The notes: generated from the sequence alone by a model not told the origin. Shown: positions 52,865 through 62,599, counted from the first letter of the stretch. The stretch: 64,000 nt of DNA from an uncultured Bacilli bacterium (GCA_934149105.1 CAKPDP010000003.1:62001-126000), one strand, 5' to 3'. Translations and numbers: made by a program.

Positions 52865-55800
52865 CTATAATTTAGTAAATTTTTCATCTATTATAGAATA
52901 TAAATAGATATTTACTTCTTTCTTAGTATTTTTCTTAATATAGTTTTTATAACCTTGTAATTGATTTAAATAATTAGGATCAGTAGTATCTTTTAATTTA
53001 TAATCAATTATATCTATTTTAGTATCATACTCTAACATTAAATCAATTATTCCATGTTGGATCTCTTCAGTAGTACTATCAATAAATTCATATTCTTTAT
53101 AAATTTTAGCTTGATTTAGATCTTTTAGAAGAGGATTTTCAAGGAATGATTTGATTTTTTTAGTATAATAAGGATCGGAAATGAGACTATAGTTAGGATT
53201 TTTAAAATCTAAAAATTCTAAGAATTCATGGATTTTGGTTCCTAACTCTAGTTTTTGATGATCTTTCTTAGTAATTAGGGTTGTGGTTTTCTTAGAAAAA
53301 CTAGTAGTATCAAGATAGTTAGGAGTAAGGGATAATTCGGTTACAGTAAATTTATCAGACGTTAGATTAAGATGAGTTTTGTAGTTAGCTTTAGTTAGCA
53401 AATTATATTCTTTGGTTAAATTCTGATCCTCTAAGTTAATATCTGTATACTTGTCAGGAATATTTTTAGTGATAGAATTTAAAATATCTTTAAACGAACG
53501 ATAAGTTTCTTTTAAGGAAAGGGTTAAATTATCTCCAGGATATTTATTATCATCCTGAGGAAGAACTAAAATCATTTTTTCACGAGCCCTGGTTAAGGCA
53601 ACATAGAACAAACGAATTTTTTCACTGATTTCTTCTTTAATATAATTATTTTTGACTAATTCTTTATAAATAGTATCTCCTAGGCCTTCTTTATAGAAAG
53701 GTATTACAAGACCATATTTTTTATCGTAGATGAATAATTCATTTAGATCGGCTATATTAAACTTTTTATAAAGGCCAGTATAATAACATAAAGGATATTC
53801 TAGGCCTTTAGATTTATGGATAGTCATTATTTTGACGGACGATGTTTCAGAAGCGGTAGGAGTATATCTTAAATCATAACCATTATCTAATAATTCTTGT
53901 AAGTAAGAAGAAAAAGTATAGATATTATATCCTAGGCTTTCTAGATTAGTAGCCATTTCTTTAATTTTATCAATTTTAACGATGGAGGCTTTGATATTAC
54001 TGATACTAATTATTTGATTATAGTAGTTAAATTTATCTAGAAGTTTATCAATTATTTCAACGATACCTAAACTATCAATATCATAAGATAGTTCTAATAA
54101 ATCTTTATAAAAAGAGTTATCTTTAAAATTATTATTTAAGAAATAATTAAAAATAGTATCATCATCTTGCTTATTTAGAAAGCTTCTGCTTAAACTGATA
54201 AACAAATATTTAAATTCACTACCAAAGGTAGATGTATGTATTTTTAGAAGTAATCTAATTAGATTATTGATTACATAGACATCTTTATCGTTACTCATAG
54301 TATCGTCTTTATAAAGAGTTAGAGGAATATGTAAGTAAGAAAAGATTTTTTTATAAAGATCAAAATTAGTGGCTCTATCCATGATGATACAAATATCATT
54401 GTAGGTTAGATCACGAAGGTTTCCATTATCTTTATCAAAGACTTGATGGTGAGAATTTTTCTTTTTAATTATGTCGTTAGCGACAATGAAGGCTTCGATT
54501 TCTTCTTTAGAGAAGCCTATACTAGGATCATAAGGATAAGAATATAATTCCATGTCATTACTATGATGGGGATCGTCTTTTAGATAACTGGTGTTGCCAA
54601 AGATCATTTGATGGGACTTTATGTAATCAGCACCACCTATTTGATCGTCCATAATAAGATTAAAGATGATATTAATATTATCTAGAACTTCTTTACGGCT
54701 ACGAAAGTTTTTGTTTAAATCAATTTTTTGAGAAGGATTATCATCTTGAGAATAGGTATCATATTTATTTTTAAAGATATAAGGGTTAGCGTTACGGAAA
54801 CGATATATGGACTGTTTAATATCTCCAACCATGTAGACGTTATTTTTTTCGATCAGGCTTATGAATTCTTCCTGAAGATCACTGGTATCTTGATATTCAT
54901 CGATCATTATTTCTTGAAAACTATTTCTTAATTCAGTTTGAATATCGGGATTATTTTTGACAATATTGATGGCCATAATGGCTATATCATTGAATTCATA
55001 AGCATCTTTTGTATATTTATAGGCTTTTATTCTTTTAGTAAAATCTAGGATAATGGTGATTATGACTTGTAAATTGTTTTTAGTGAGAAGGATAAAATCT
55101 TTAATGTCTGATTTACTGGTATAAGAACAAAGGGCTTTGATATCTTTTAGAAGATCACTAATAGAAGTTTTTAATTCTTTTAATTCATCACTACTGCCAC
55201 GAGGGACAGGAGGTAATTTTAATTTAGAGATAATGGTTACTAATTCATCATAATCAGAAGTTTCTAAAAGATAATTAAGACTATCTTCTAGTTTATTGCG
55301 ATAATCATTATCAAGATAACTTATTTCTTCTAAGACTTGTTTTATTTGATCAATTTTATTCCAAATTAATTGTAAATAAGCATTAATATCGGTTTCTAAT
55401 TTAGTGTCATTAAAGAAGGTCGCTAGATAGGTTTCTAAATATTCTTCTTTATTAGATAATAAGTCTAATTTATTACTAATATTTAAAATATAATTTTGAA
55501 GTTCTTGATCGTCTTTTAGGCAAAAATTAGAGATTAAGTCTAGAAACTCTGGTTCTTCTTTCTCATAGTACTCAGAAAAAATAGTATTCATTATGGCTTT
55601 TTTCTCTAAATCAATGACACTTGGATCGATAATGCCAATATTTGATGAGACATTTAGTAGGTAATGATATTTTTTGACAATTGAAAGAGAAAAACTATCA
55701 AAGGTTGTAATATAGGCACTATCTAGAAGATTTAATTGGGGTAATAGAGCTTTATCTTTTTTGATTTTTTTTCTAATACGATCGGCCATTTCGGCAGCAG

Positions 55801-55996
55801 CGGCTTTAGTAAAAGTTAAAATTAAGAGTTCGTTGACGTTAACGCCATCTTTTAATTTACGAATTACCCTCTCGGTTAGGACTGCAGTTTTACCACTACC
55901 TGCTCCCGCTGAGACGATGATACTTTTATTATCTTCGTAGATAGCACTCCACTGTTCATCGGTCCAAGTTACATCTTTAGGCTTTACTGGTATCAT
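52865..55996 (-). CDS. addA: Helicase-nuclease subunit AddA
   Basis: AddA is the active UvrD-like helicase and nuclease subunit of AddAB, which resects double-strand breaks until it meets a Chi site. The 1043-residue protein has Walker A (SAGAGSGKTAVLTERVI), motif II region (MIDEYQDTSDLQEEF), VGDIKQSIYRFRNANP, TIHKSKGLEYPLCYY, FYVALTRAREKMILV and the C-terminal nuclease motif around IDIIDYKLKD with the upstream GTKIHEFLEFLDF. It is complete, though shorter than the B. subtilis protein (about 1230). It overlaps the 5' neighbour by 20 bases. Confidence 0.95.
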   Translation of the reverse strand: MIPVKPKDVTWTDEQWSAIYEDNKSIIVSAGAGSGKTAVLTERVIRKLKDGVNVNELLILTFTKAAAAEMADRIRKKIKKDKALLPQLNLLDSAYITTFDSFSLSIVKKYHYLLNVSSNIGIIDPSVIDLEKKAIMNTIFSEYYEKEEPEFLDLISNFCLKDDQELQNYILNISNKLDLLSNKEEYLETYLATFFNDTKLETDINAYLQLIWNKIDQIKQVLEEISYLDNDYRNKLEDSLNYLLETSDYDELVTIISKLKLPPVPRGSSDELKELKTSISDLLKDIKALCSYTSKSDIKDFILLTKNNLQVIITIILDFTKRIKAYKYTKDAYEFNDIAIMAINIVKNNPDIQTELRNSFQEIMIDEYQDTSDLQEEFISLIEKNNVYMVGDIKQSIYRFRNANPYIFKNKYDTYSQDDNPSQKIDLNKNFRSRKEVLDNINIIFNLIMDDQIGGADYIKSHQMIFGNTSYLKDDPHHSNDMELYSYPYDPSIGFSKEEIEAFIVANDIIKKKNSHHQVFDKDNGNLRDLTYNDICIIMDRATNFDLYKKIFSYLHIPLTLYKDDTMSNDKDVYVINNLIRLLLKIHTSTFGSEFKYLFISLSRSFLNKQDDDTIFNYFLNNNFKDNSFYKDLLELSYDIDSLGIVEIIDKLLDKFNYYNQIISISNIKASIVKIDKIKEMATNLESLGYNIYTFSSYLQELLDNGYDLRYTPTASETSSVKIMTIHKSKGLEYPLCYYTGLYKKFNIADLNELFIYDKKYGLVIPFYKEGLGDTIYKELVKNNYIKEEISEKIRLFYVALTRAREKMILVLPQDDNKYPGDNLTLSLKETYRSFKDILNSITKNIPDKYTDINLEDQNLTKEYNLLTKANYKTHLNLTSDKFTVTELSLTPNYLDTTSFSKKTTTLITKKDHQKLELGTKIHEFLEFLDFKNPNYSLISDPYYTKKIKSFLENPLLKDLNQAKIYKEYEFIDSTTEEIQHGIIDLMLEYDTKIDIIDYKLKDTTDPNYLNQLQGYKNYIKKNTKKEVNIYLYSIIDEKFTKL

Positions 55997-56528
55997 TAGT
56001 TTTTCTCCTTTTTAAAATAATATTAATTAGACTTAATAAATTTAGATCGTAAATTAGAAATGGTATATAAATAATTATCTGACTTAGTTTTTCAATAAAT
56101 TTTAAATTGGTATAAAGAGTTAGGCCATCAGTTCCGGTATAACCGTTTTTTAAGAAGATATTTCCAAAGAAAATTATAATATGAAAAAACAAAGTGGAAA
56201 TTACAAGAAACATTTTAGAATGGGCTTGATTGGCTAAAGCTTTATACCATGTATCGGCTAGAAGGAAGATATTTAAAAATTGCAGAATTAAACTAACTAG
56301 GGCTACATAAGGATTTATCATGATACCTGTTACTTTATCTACTTCTAGAGGATTAAAGTCATAGAAACCCGCTAAGAAATAGGTTATTATTAAGTAAAGA
56401 ATAGCACTTAATAATAGACGATAAATAGTTTTTGAAAGTTTAGCCTTGGGTGTTTGGGGATTTAAGATAATTATTATAAAGGTTAATATTAAGGATAATA
56501 TTAAGAATAAAATAGTTTGAATTAGCAT
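55977..56528 (-). CDS. Membrane protein inserted between addB and addA
   Basis: This 183-residue protein has about five membrane helices (TILFLILSLILTFIIIILNP, RLLLSAILYLIITYFLAGFY, LVSLILQFLNIFLLADTW, MFLVISTLFFHIIIFFGNIF, IIIYIPFLIYDLNLLSLINI) and a short basic tail. It starts 15 bases after addB and overlaps the addA start by 20 bases, so it is coupled to both. AddB and AddA genes are normally adjacent; a membrane protein between them is unusual. The family is unknown to me. Confidence 0.7.
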   Translation of the reverse strand: MLIQTILFLILSLILTFIIIILNPQTPKAKLSKTIYRLLLSAILYLIITYFLAGFYDFNPLEVDKVTGIMINPYVALVSLILQFLNIFLLADTWYKALANQAHSKMFLVISTLFFHIIIFFGNIFLKNGYTGTDGLTLYTNLKFIEKLSQIIIYIPFLIYDLNLLSLINIILKRRKTNDTSKA

Positions 56529-56543
56529 AAATTCACCATCTTT

Positions 56544-58934
56544 CTAGTTTTCTTGTAGAAAATCTAAATTTTTATATTCTTTTAAATTTATGATGTCTTT
56601 TTCACTCATATAGCAAATATCTTTGAAAGGACAATAATTGCAACCAACATTGACAGTCCCTATTCTCTTGGGATTTATCGAGAAGTCGGCTTCGATTATT
56701 TTATCACGGGCTTCGTTAATCTTCGTATCAACTAGAGAAACTAGGGCTTCTATTTCGTGGTCAGTTAGAACTTTGGTAGTTCCCAAACCTTTGGAAGTAG
56801 TTTTAAGACTTTTAACGACTTTACTATCTTGGTAGCCACTATCAAATAGAGCAATTAAATCTTCATTACTGTTAGTATAACCTTGAAGTTTTAGGTTATC
56901 AAGTTTTATCTCTTCATATGTATGTTTACTATCTCTTTTAATCTTGTTACTTAAAATTTTTTGGAGATAAAAACCAACTATTTTTATGTTAGGAAATTTA
57001 TTTTTAGTTAAATAAGCATAGACTGGTAATTGGAGATCTAAGCCGTGAATAGTATTAGTTAAAGAGCTATGAGGATTACCAGTTTTATAGTCGATGATGG
57101 CACCAACAGTATTATCAGGATTTAACATCAGCTTATCGATAAAGCCTTTAAAAGTAATGGTCATGGCTTTTTCGGATAGTGATTTATCGATAGCTATTCT
57201 TTCTTCATAGTAAACATTAGTTAAAGAATTATACTCATATTGTTTTTTGATTCCTTCTATTATAAAGATTAATTCTTCTTTCAATTTTTTTAAAAAATAT
57301 TTTTCTTTAGGTGAGAAAGAATACGATAAGTTATTTAGAAAATTATCATATTCTCCAGAGACATCGATGCTATCTTTAAAACAAATCGATAAAATATAAT
57401 GAAATAGACTCCCAATAATAGTCATGAATGTTTCTTCAAAATTATTTAGCTTTAAGATGTCATTTAGATAATAGCGGAAACTACAATGGTAAAAGTCATC
57501 TAAGGTAGAATAAGATAAGTTAAGTTCATAATGAAGATATTTTTTTAAATTATTAGAATTAATACCAGTAAATGTATTATCATAAGTACTATAGTTATTA
57601 TCAGGATAAGTACTATATAATTTATCAAGACTAGGATCTTTTTCATTATATTTTAAATAAGTATCAAGATATTCTCCTAGTTTTAATTGATTATAAAGAT
57701 TAGAATATTGATAAGTTAGCATTTCTTTTTGGATTGGTAATTGTAAGTAATCATTTAAACTAGATAAATAAACTTCACCGCTAGTTCCTAAACGCTTATA
57801 GGTAATGATTAGATTAGGTAATCTTCTAATATTAGTTAAAGTTTTAGATAATTCTTGTTTATTTAAATCACTAGATGTTTCCAAATTTAGTTTTAATTTT
57901 AATTCGTCACTTAAATAGTCTTCATCTTTGTAGGTTTTAGGAATATCTCCTTGATTAAAATCCATTAGATAGACATAACTATCTTGAGAAATATTATCTA
58001 GGCTGGTAAGTATTTCTATAGAATTAGTCATTACTTTTTTGTTTACAATGGTATTTTGAAATTCTTGCTGTAATAATTCAATGAAAGTTTTATCTATTTC
58101 TTCGATATAAGAATGTTTATTCAAGATTTTGATGATACTATTATAGACTTCTAAGTTAGAAACATTTTCTAAATTAAAAGTTTCCGTAATAATTTTTAGG
58201 GCTTCTTCGCGACCTTTAGAGATGTTTTCTAAGAAAGTACTGCCTATTTTAGTAGAATAAATAGTGGTACCAGAAGGCGATAATGGTAAGTTAAATAATT
58301 TAAATATTCTTTGAATAGTTTTTAGATATTCACTATTGGAAAAATAAATTTTGATATTTTCGGGTTTAAGACCTGTATTTAGACGAGTACAAATAGAATT
58401 GGCAATAAAAGTAACTTCTTCTTCAATATTAGAAAATTCATAAAGCCCAAGAGGAACATTGTTTTCTTCTGGTGTTTTTATTATTTTTACTGTAGTTATA
58501 GTTTTTAATTCATCTAATAAATTAGAATATTTTTTAGGTAAATAATTGTGACCATAAACATAGATTTCTTTATTTTTCAAATAGTCTTTAAATAAGGGAT
58601 TATATTCTAAAAGATTTTGTTCTTGAAGTTCTTTTTTTAAACAATTTAGTTTTTTTAGTTTAGGAGAATTATAATCATTATTGTTAGTTACGTTGACATA
58701 ACAAAGATTTTTTAAATACATTAAAGCAACATCATATTTATAATTATATTTATGCATTAAATAATAAAGGCTACGATCGTTATAAGAAAAATAGTATTTA
58801 TTATATAATTCATCAATAGTTAAAAACTTTATATTAAAGAGTCCTTGTTCTCTTAAATTTATTATAGTCTGTTCTTTGATTTCTGACGGTAGTACTAAAA
58901 TAATATTGTCTTTTATTTCTAACACTGGTATCAC
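56544..58934 (-). CDS. addB: Helicase-nuclease subunit AddB (short form)
   Basis: AddB is the partner of AddA, providing the second nuclease and the Chi-recognition domain. The C-terminal nuclease region is clear: a first cysteine in DDFYHCSFRYYLNDIL, the catalytic AIIDYKTGNPHSSLTN, HGLDLQLPVYAYL and the last three cysteines in GCNYCPFKDICYM, which with the first make the Fe-S site. The protein has 796 residues against about 1150 in B. subtilis, and its N-terminus (NIILVLPSEIKEQTIINLRE) has no Walker A motif. It is thus a shortened, RexB-like member. Confidence 0.88.
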   Translation of the reverse strand: MIPVLEIKDNIILVLPSEIKEQTIINLREQGLFNIKFLTIDELYNKYYFSYNDRSLYYLMHKYNYKYDVALMYLKNLCYVNVTNNNDYNSPKLKKLNCLKKELQEQNLLEYNPLFKDYLKNKEIYVYGHNYLPKKYSNLLDELKTITTVKIIKTPEENNVPLGLYEFSNIEEEVTFIANSICTRLNTGLKPENIKIYFSNSEYLKTIQRIFKLFNLPLSPSGTTIYSTKIGSTFLENISKGREEALKIITETFNLENVSNLEVYNSIIKILNKHSYIEEIDKTFIELLQQEFQNTIVNKKVMTNSIEILTSLDNISQDSYVYLMDFNQGDIPKTYKDEDYLSDELKLKLNLETSSDLNKQELSKTLTNIRRLPNLIITYKRLGTSGEVYLSSLNDYLQLPIQKEMLTYQYSNLYNQLKLGEYLDTYLKYNEKDPSLDKLYSTYPDNNYSTYDNTFTGINSNNLKKYLHYELNLSYSTLDDFYHCSFRYYLNDILKLNNFEETFMTIIGSLFHYILSICFKDSIDVSGEYDNFLNNLSYSFSPKEKYFLKKLKEELIFIIEGIKKQYEYNSLTNVYYEERIAIDKSLSEKAMTITFKGFIDKLMLNPDNTVGAIIDYKTGNPHSSLTNTIHGLDLQLPVYAYLTKNKFPNIKIVGFYLQKILSNKIKRDSKHTYEEIKLDNLKLQGYTNSNEDLIALFDSGYQDSKVVKSLKTTSKGLGTTKVLTDHEIEALVSLVDTKINEARDKIIEADFSINPKRIGTVNVGCNYCPFKDICYMSEKDIINLKEYKNLDFLQEN

Positions 58935-59018
58935 TATCCTCTTGTTTAATTATATAACAATTATGGTAAATAAACAAGAGACTTTGGAGAGATTAGAGAA
59001 ACAAAAAGAAAATGAATA

Positions 59019-60002
59019 TTAATGTAAATCAGCAATTTTTTTATTCATTTTCTTAACTTTTTCAAAGGCTTGAGGAGCAGTAATAGTTTCTTCTTGGATA
59101 TTTGGTAACAGTAATTGAAAGTGGATTGGCTCTAACTTTTCAGGATAATCTTGGAAGGCAGTATTATCTAATTCGGTTAGAAAACTTGGGATTTCAGGTA
59201 ATAGTTTCCAAATAATTTTGGCCATTTCTTCAATATAATAAATATATTTACCAATAAAGGCATTATAAATAGGGCCGTGTTCTGTATCGAGAGCCTGAAT
59301 ATTATCTAAAGGAGCAAAATTTCCTTCTCTGTTAAATGTTATTTCGTTTTCAGATAATAAAACTAATTCTTCTTCATTATATAATCTCTCACGGTCATCA
59401 GAATACTCTTCATAGAGATAATCATATTCACTTAATTTTAAATAGTAAGTGTCGCATTTTTCATCTTCAGAATATTCTTGTTCAGTTGGTTCTATTTGAT
59501 CATCAGGAATAATCGTTAAGGTGTAGCCTTTACCCATTAGGCCGTAGCCGTCATCATAGGCATAGTTTATTTCACCAGATTTTTCTTTAGTTTTCGAAAA
59601 TTCATAAACTCTATCGCCTTGACCATCATTTCCAGTCTTGATAAAAATAGCAAAGTTTTTTTCTTCTGGTTCAAAAGTGCCAATAGCCCTAGCAAGAGCG
59701 CCTTTAAAAATTATAGGATAGGCAAAGTGAAGACATTTTTCGTTACTATCGCCAAAAACTTGGATACTGAGATTGTTATCTAAATCGCAATATTTTGGTA
59801 ACTCTTTGCTGTAATCTAGACAACTATACCTTTTATCTTTAGAAAAATAAGTTTCAAGATTGTATTCAGTTTCATTGCTGTCTTTGGTATCTTTTTCTTT
59901 TTTAAATCTTGTTATAGCGTCCCCTATTTCCCTATCTCCTACCATATCATCTGTATAGGCATAAAGTGATAAACCATTCTTTTCTAAACCATTTTTGTCC
60001 AT
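59019..60002 (-). CDS. Protein of unknown function, tandem paralogue A
   Basis: This acidic soluble protein (327 residues) has a central region FAYPIIFKGALARAIGTFEP then NFAIFIKTG, a beta-rich part with EFSKTKEKSGEINYAYDDGY and a C-terminal helical segment YNAFIGKYIYYIEEMAKIIW. The same order of blocks is found in the next gene upstream, so the two look like diverged copies. The ATG at 60002 follows GGGGGA; an in-frame ATG two codons earlier overlaps that site. I know no family for it. Confidence 0.6.
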   Translation of the reverse strand: MDKNGLEKNGLSLYAYTDDMVGDREIGDAITRFKKEKDTKDSNETEYNLETYFSKDKRYSCLDYSKELPKYCDLDNNLSIQVFGDSNEKCLHFAYPIIFKGALARAIGTFEPEEKNFAIFIKTGNDGQGDRVYEFSKTKEKSGEINYAYDDGYGLMGKGYTLTIIPDDQIEPTEQEYSEDEKCDTYYLKLSEYDYLYEEYSDDRERLYNEEELVLLSENEITFNREGNFAPLDNIQALDTEHGPIYNAFIGKYIYYIEEMAKIIWKLLPEIPSFLTELDNTAFQDYPEKLEPIHFQLLLPNIQEETITAPQAFEKVKKMNKKIADLH

Positions 60003-60062
60003 AATCATTCCCCCTAAATTGCTTATATTATAATATTTTCTTTCAAAAATAGCAATTATATT

Positions 60063-61001
60063 TTAAGCCTGGGAAGATTTTTTTAAATATTTCTTTAATA
60101 TTTTTCCAATTGTTAAGGGTTTATCTTTAGAAAAAGAGACATCAGAATAACCGATGGAAGCAACTCTATCATCTAAATCATATAATTCATTGTTAATTCT
60201 AGGAAAATTCCGAATAGAAAACTCCACACTTTTTTCAATATAATCTAGGTAAGGTTTAATAAAAAGGTTAAAAATATTAGTATAAGGAAAATCTACTACT
60301 TCATCATATTCGTTATAAAAAATACCATTTTCTTGTTTCAAAATAGGTTCTTCCTCAAATGGTTCACTTTCTTCTTGTTCTTGAAAATATTCTTCATCGG
60401 AAATTACTTCAAATTTACCAGCGAAGAGATACTCATTCCCATAATCAAGATCAATTTCATATTCCAAGTAACAATCTCGCATATCAACAGCATATCTTCT
60501 TCTATTATGATTTAAAGCATCACGGAAATTAGCGACTTCGATATCATATTCCATCTCAAATGAAGGTTCGAAAGAATTATCATATCGAACGGTTTGATAT
60601 TGATAATTAATATTCCCATCTTCATTTGTAGTTCTTTTATAATATTTAATACTGTGAGGGCTTTCAATAATTACATTGTAAAATCTTTTATTTTCTCTAA
60701 TATCTCCAAATATTCTTCCTAATTCATAAGCAGTAGTAGGAACAGAATTAATAATGGGATAAGAAAATTTTATTTCAGCTCCGTCAGGAGACCTTCTTAA
60801 AAATAAATTTTTTTCAAAGGCAGGAGCAGTTTTACTTTTAAAATGATATTTAAGTCCTTCATCACTAGGACTTTCTTTTTTGAATGTTTCTAAATCAGTT
60901 TCAATATCTTCTGAATGATAACTTCTTTTTACTTTTTTTCCTTTAGCTTCTTTTGAATATTCAACACTTAAATTGTCTTTTTCGATAGTTCTTTTGATCA
61001 T
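60063..61001 (-). CDS. Protein of unknown function, tandem paralogue B
   Basis: This 312-residue acidic protein has FSYPIINSVPTTAYELGRIF then FYNVIIES, KRTTNEDGNINYQYQ and YTNIFNLFIKPYLDYIEKSV, parallel to the blocks of paralogue A downstream. The N-terminus is basic and the tail is Lys-rich (KILKKYLKKSSQA). AGGTGG precedes the ATG at 61001. The two genes lie head to tail, 60 bases apart. No membrane segment or signal peptide. Confidence 0.6.
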   Translation of the reverse strand: MIKRTIEKDNLSVEYSKEAKGKKVKRSYHSEDIETDLETFKKESPSDEGLKYHFKSKTAPAFEKNLFLRRSPDGAEIKFSYPIINSVPTTAYELGRIFGDIRENKRFYNVIIESPHSIKYYKRTTNEDGNINYQYQTVRYDNSFEPSFEMEYDIEVANFRDALNHNRRRYAVDMRDCYLEYEIDLDYGNEYLFAGKFEVISDEEYFQEQEESEPFEEEPILKQENGIFYNEYDEVVDFPYTNIFNLFIKPYLDYIEKSVEFSIRNFPRINNELYDLDDRVASIGYSDVSFSKDKPLTIGKILKKYLKKSSQA

Positions 61002-61120
61002 AAACTCCACCTAATCCCTCACACAATAAATCTTACTTGTAATTATACTATAACATTTTCTAATAAACAATATTTGGTCTTTAATTTTGATTAAAATCAT
61101 ATAAATTATTAGGTGATTGC

Positions 61121-61477
61121 ATGTTAAAGTATTTAAAATATTTAGGTTATACCTTAATTTCAATAATAAGTGGAATATTTTTAATAAGTACTATTAGTTA
61201 TTTAGGAATAATTAATTATACAATTAAAAAGGTCTTAATTATGGTGGTGGTGGGCTTTAGCGTTTTTATTCCAGCTTATCTTTTAGGAAAGTCTAGTAAA
61301 ACTAAGGGATATATTGAGGGGGCTAAACTAGGATTATTGTTAGTAGTAGTATTTATTATTTTTAATGCCTTTTTTAAGGTTTATAAAATATATCAAATAA
61401 TATATTATTTAATTATTGTTTGTGCTTCGATATTGGGAGGAATGATTGGAATTAGCAGATCGGAAAATAATAAATAA
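61121..61477 (+). CDS. TIGR04086-family membrane protein
   Basis: This 118-residue protein has four membrane helices and the small-residue pattern KGYIEGAKLGLLLVVVF and ASILGGMIGIS that I associate with the TIGR04086 (YrzE-like) family of Bacillota. In other Bacillota this gene lies near ruvB-queA-yajC, which fits its position next to ruvB. The ATG follows GGTGAT with a three-base spacer. The stop directly abuts the ruvB stop from the other strand. Function unknown. Confidence 0.75.
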   Translation: MLKYLKYLGYTLISIISGIFLISTISYLGIINYTIKKVLIMVVVGFSVFIPAYLLGKSSKTKGYIEGAKLGLLLVVVFIIFNAFFKVYKIYQIIYYLIIVCASILGGMIGISRSENNK

Positions 61478-62473
61478 TTATTTTTTCTCGATATTTAAGT
61501 GTTTGTAAGCTAAATCAGTTACCATTCTTCCTCTAGAAGTTCTTTTTAAAAAGCCAGTTTGTAAAAGATAAGGTTCATAAACATCTTCAATTGTACCTGC
61601 TTCTTCACCGATGGAACTAGCTAGGGCTTCTAAGCCGACAGGACCGCCATTAAATCTTTCAATAATGGCTATTAAAAGATTGTAATCAGTTTCGTCTAAG
61701 CCTTTGTCATCGACTTTCAACCTGGCCAAGGCTTTTTTCATGATATCTAAATCGATAGTACCAGTTCCTTCAACAAGAGCAAAATCTCTTACTCTTTTGA
61801 AAAGACGATTACAAATTCTAGGAGTCCCCCTACTCCTTTTAGCTAGTTCTCTAGCAGCCTCTTCAGTTATATTTGTTTTTAAAACTTTAGAAGTACGAAG
61901 TGCTATTTGATATAATTCTTCTTCGGTATAATAATTTAATTTAGAAATTATTCCAAAACGATCTCTTAGTGGTCCTGATAGATCACCGGCTCTAGTAGTA
62001 GCACCAACCAAAGTAAATGGTGGAAGTTCTATTTTGATATTTCTACTATTTCCATCGCTCCCAACAACTATATCTAAATAAAAATCTTCCATTGCTGGAT
62101 AAAGAATTTCTTCAATGAATTTAGGTATTCTATGAATTTCGTCAATAAATAAGACATCATTGGGTTCAAGAGTAGATAATATAGCGGCAAGATCGCCACT
62201 TTTTTCAATAGAAGGACCACTAGCGGTTTTGATATTACTTCCTAGCTCATTAGCAATTATATAAGCCAAGGTGGTTTTTCCTAAACCAGGAGGACCATAT
62301 AACAAAACATGATCGAGAGGTTCATTTCGCATAATAGCAGATTTTATAAAAACATTAATGTTATCCTTTACTTCGCCTTGACCAATGTATTCATTTAAAT
62401 GCTGTGGTCTTATGTTGTAATCTTCAATAGTATCTTCTTCTAATAGTTCTTTAGTTATTATTCTTTTATCCAT
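61478..62473 (-). CDS. ruvB: Holliday junction branch migration ATPase RuvB
   Basis: RuvB is the hexameric motor that drives branch migration with RuvA. The 331-residue protein has [20 protein letters not shown], Walker A ([16 protein letters not shown]), Walker B ([20 protein letters not shown]), the sensor region [18 protein letters not shown] and the C-terminal winged helix ([17 protein letters not shown]). The ATG follows GGTGAT with a four-base spacer. ruvA is not in the window. Confidence 0.97.
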   Translation of the reverse strand: MDKRIITKELLEEDTIEDYNIRPQHLNEYIGQGEVKDNINVFIKSAIMRNEPLDHVLLYGPPGLGKTTLAYIIANELGSNIKTASGPSIEKSGDLAAILSTLEPNDVLFIDEIHRIPKFIEEILYPAMEDFYLDIVVGSDGNSRNIKIELPPFTLVGATTRAGDLSGPLRDRFGIISKLNYYTEEELYQIALRTSKVLKTNITEEAARELAKRSRGTPRICNRLFKRVRDFALVEGTGTIDLDIMKKALARLKVDDKGLDETDYNLLIAIIERFNGGPVGLEALASSIGEEAGTIEDVYEPYLLQTGFLKRTSRGRMVTDLAYKHLNIEKK

Positions 62474-62560
62474 TTATATCACCTTTTTAAGAATAGCATA
62501 CTTTTGTTCATATTTCAATAATATTAACTAAAATATTTATGATTTTGAGAAAATAAAATT

Positions 62561-62599
62561 AAAAAGAAAAAAGTTATTTTTTCAAACTTTTTTCTTTGA
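62561..62599 (-). terminator. A/T-rich hairpin after the transporter-kinase gene
   Basis: AAAGAAAAAAGTT and AACTTTTTTCTTT form a stem overlapping the last codons of the gene, with a T-rich tail on the minus strand. Confidence 0.5.

Larger units (their letters stand above)
4932..59926 (+). repeat. Dispersed strand-oriented 7-mer TCCCCTA
   Basis: TCCCCTA occurs on the plus strand at 4932, 7212, 11266, 15035, 16895, 20481, 20507, 22579, 27322, 27511, 31761, 36867, 37924, 39439, 40451, 45478, 46479, 52354 and 59920. The reverse complement TAGGGGA is found on the plus strand only at 4146, 4850 and 46876. Most copies extend to YTCCCCTAYT. Counts are by reading, not by program. Confidence 0.6.

Noticed and set aside
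58961..59020. Plus-strand 19-codon ORF starting MVNKQETLERL
   Set aside because: No ribosome site, very short and next to no promoter.
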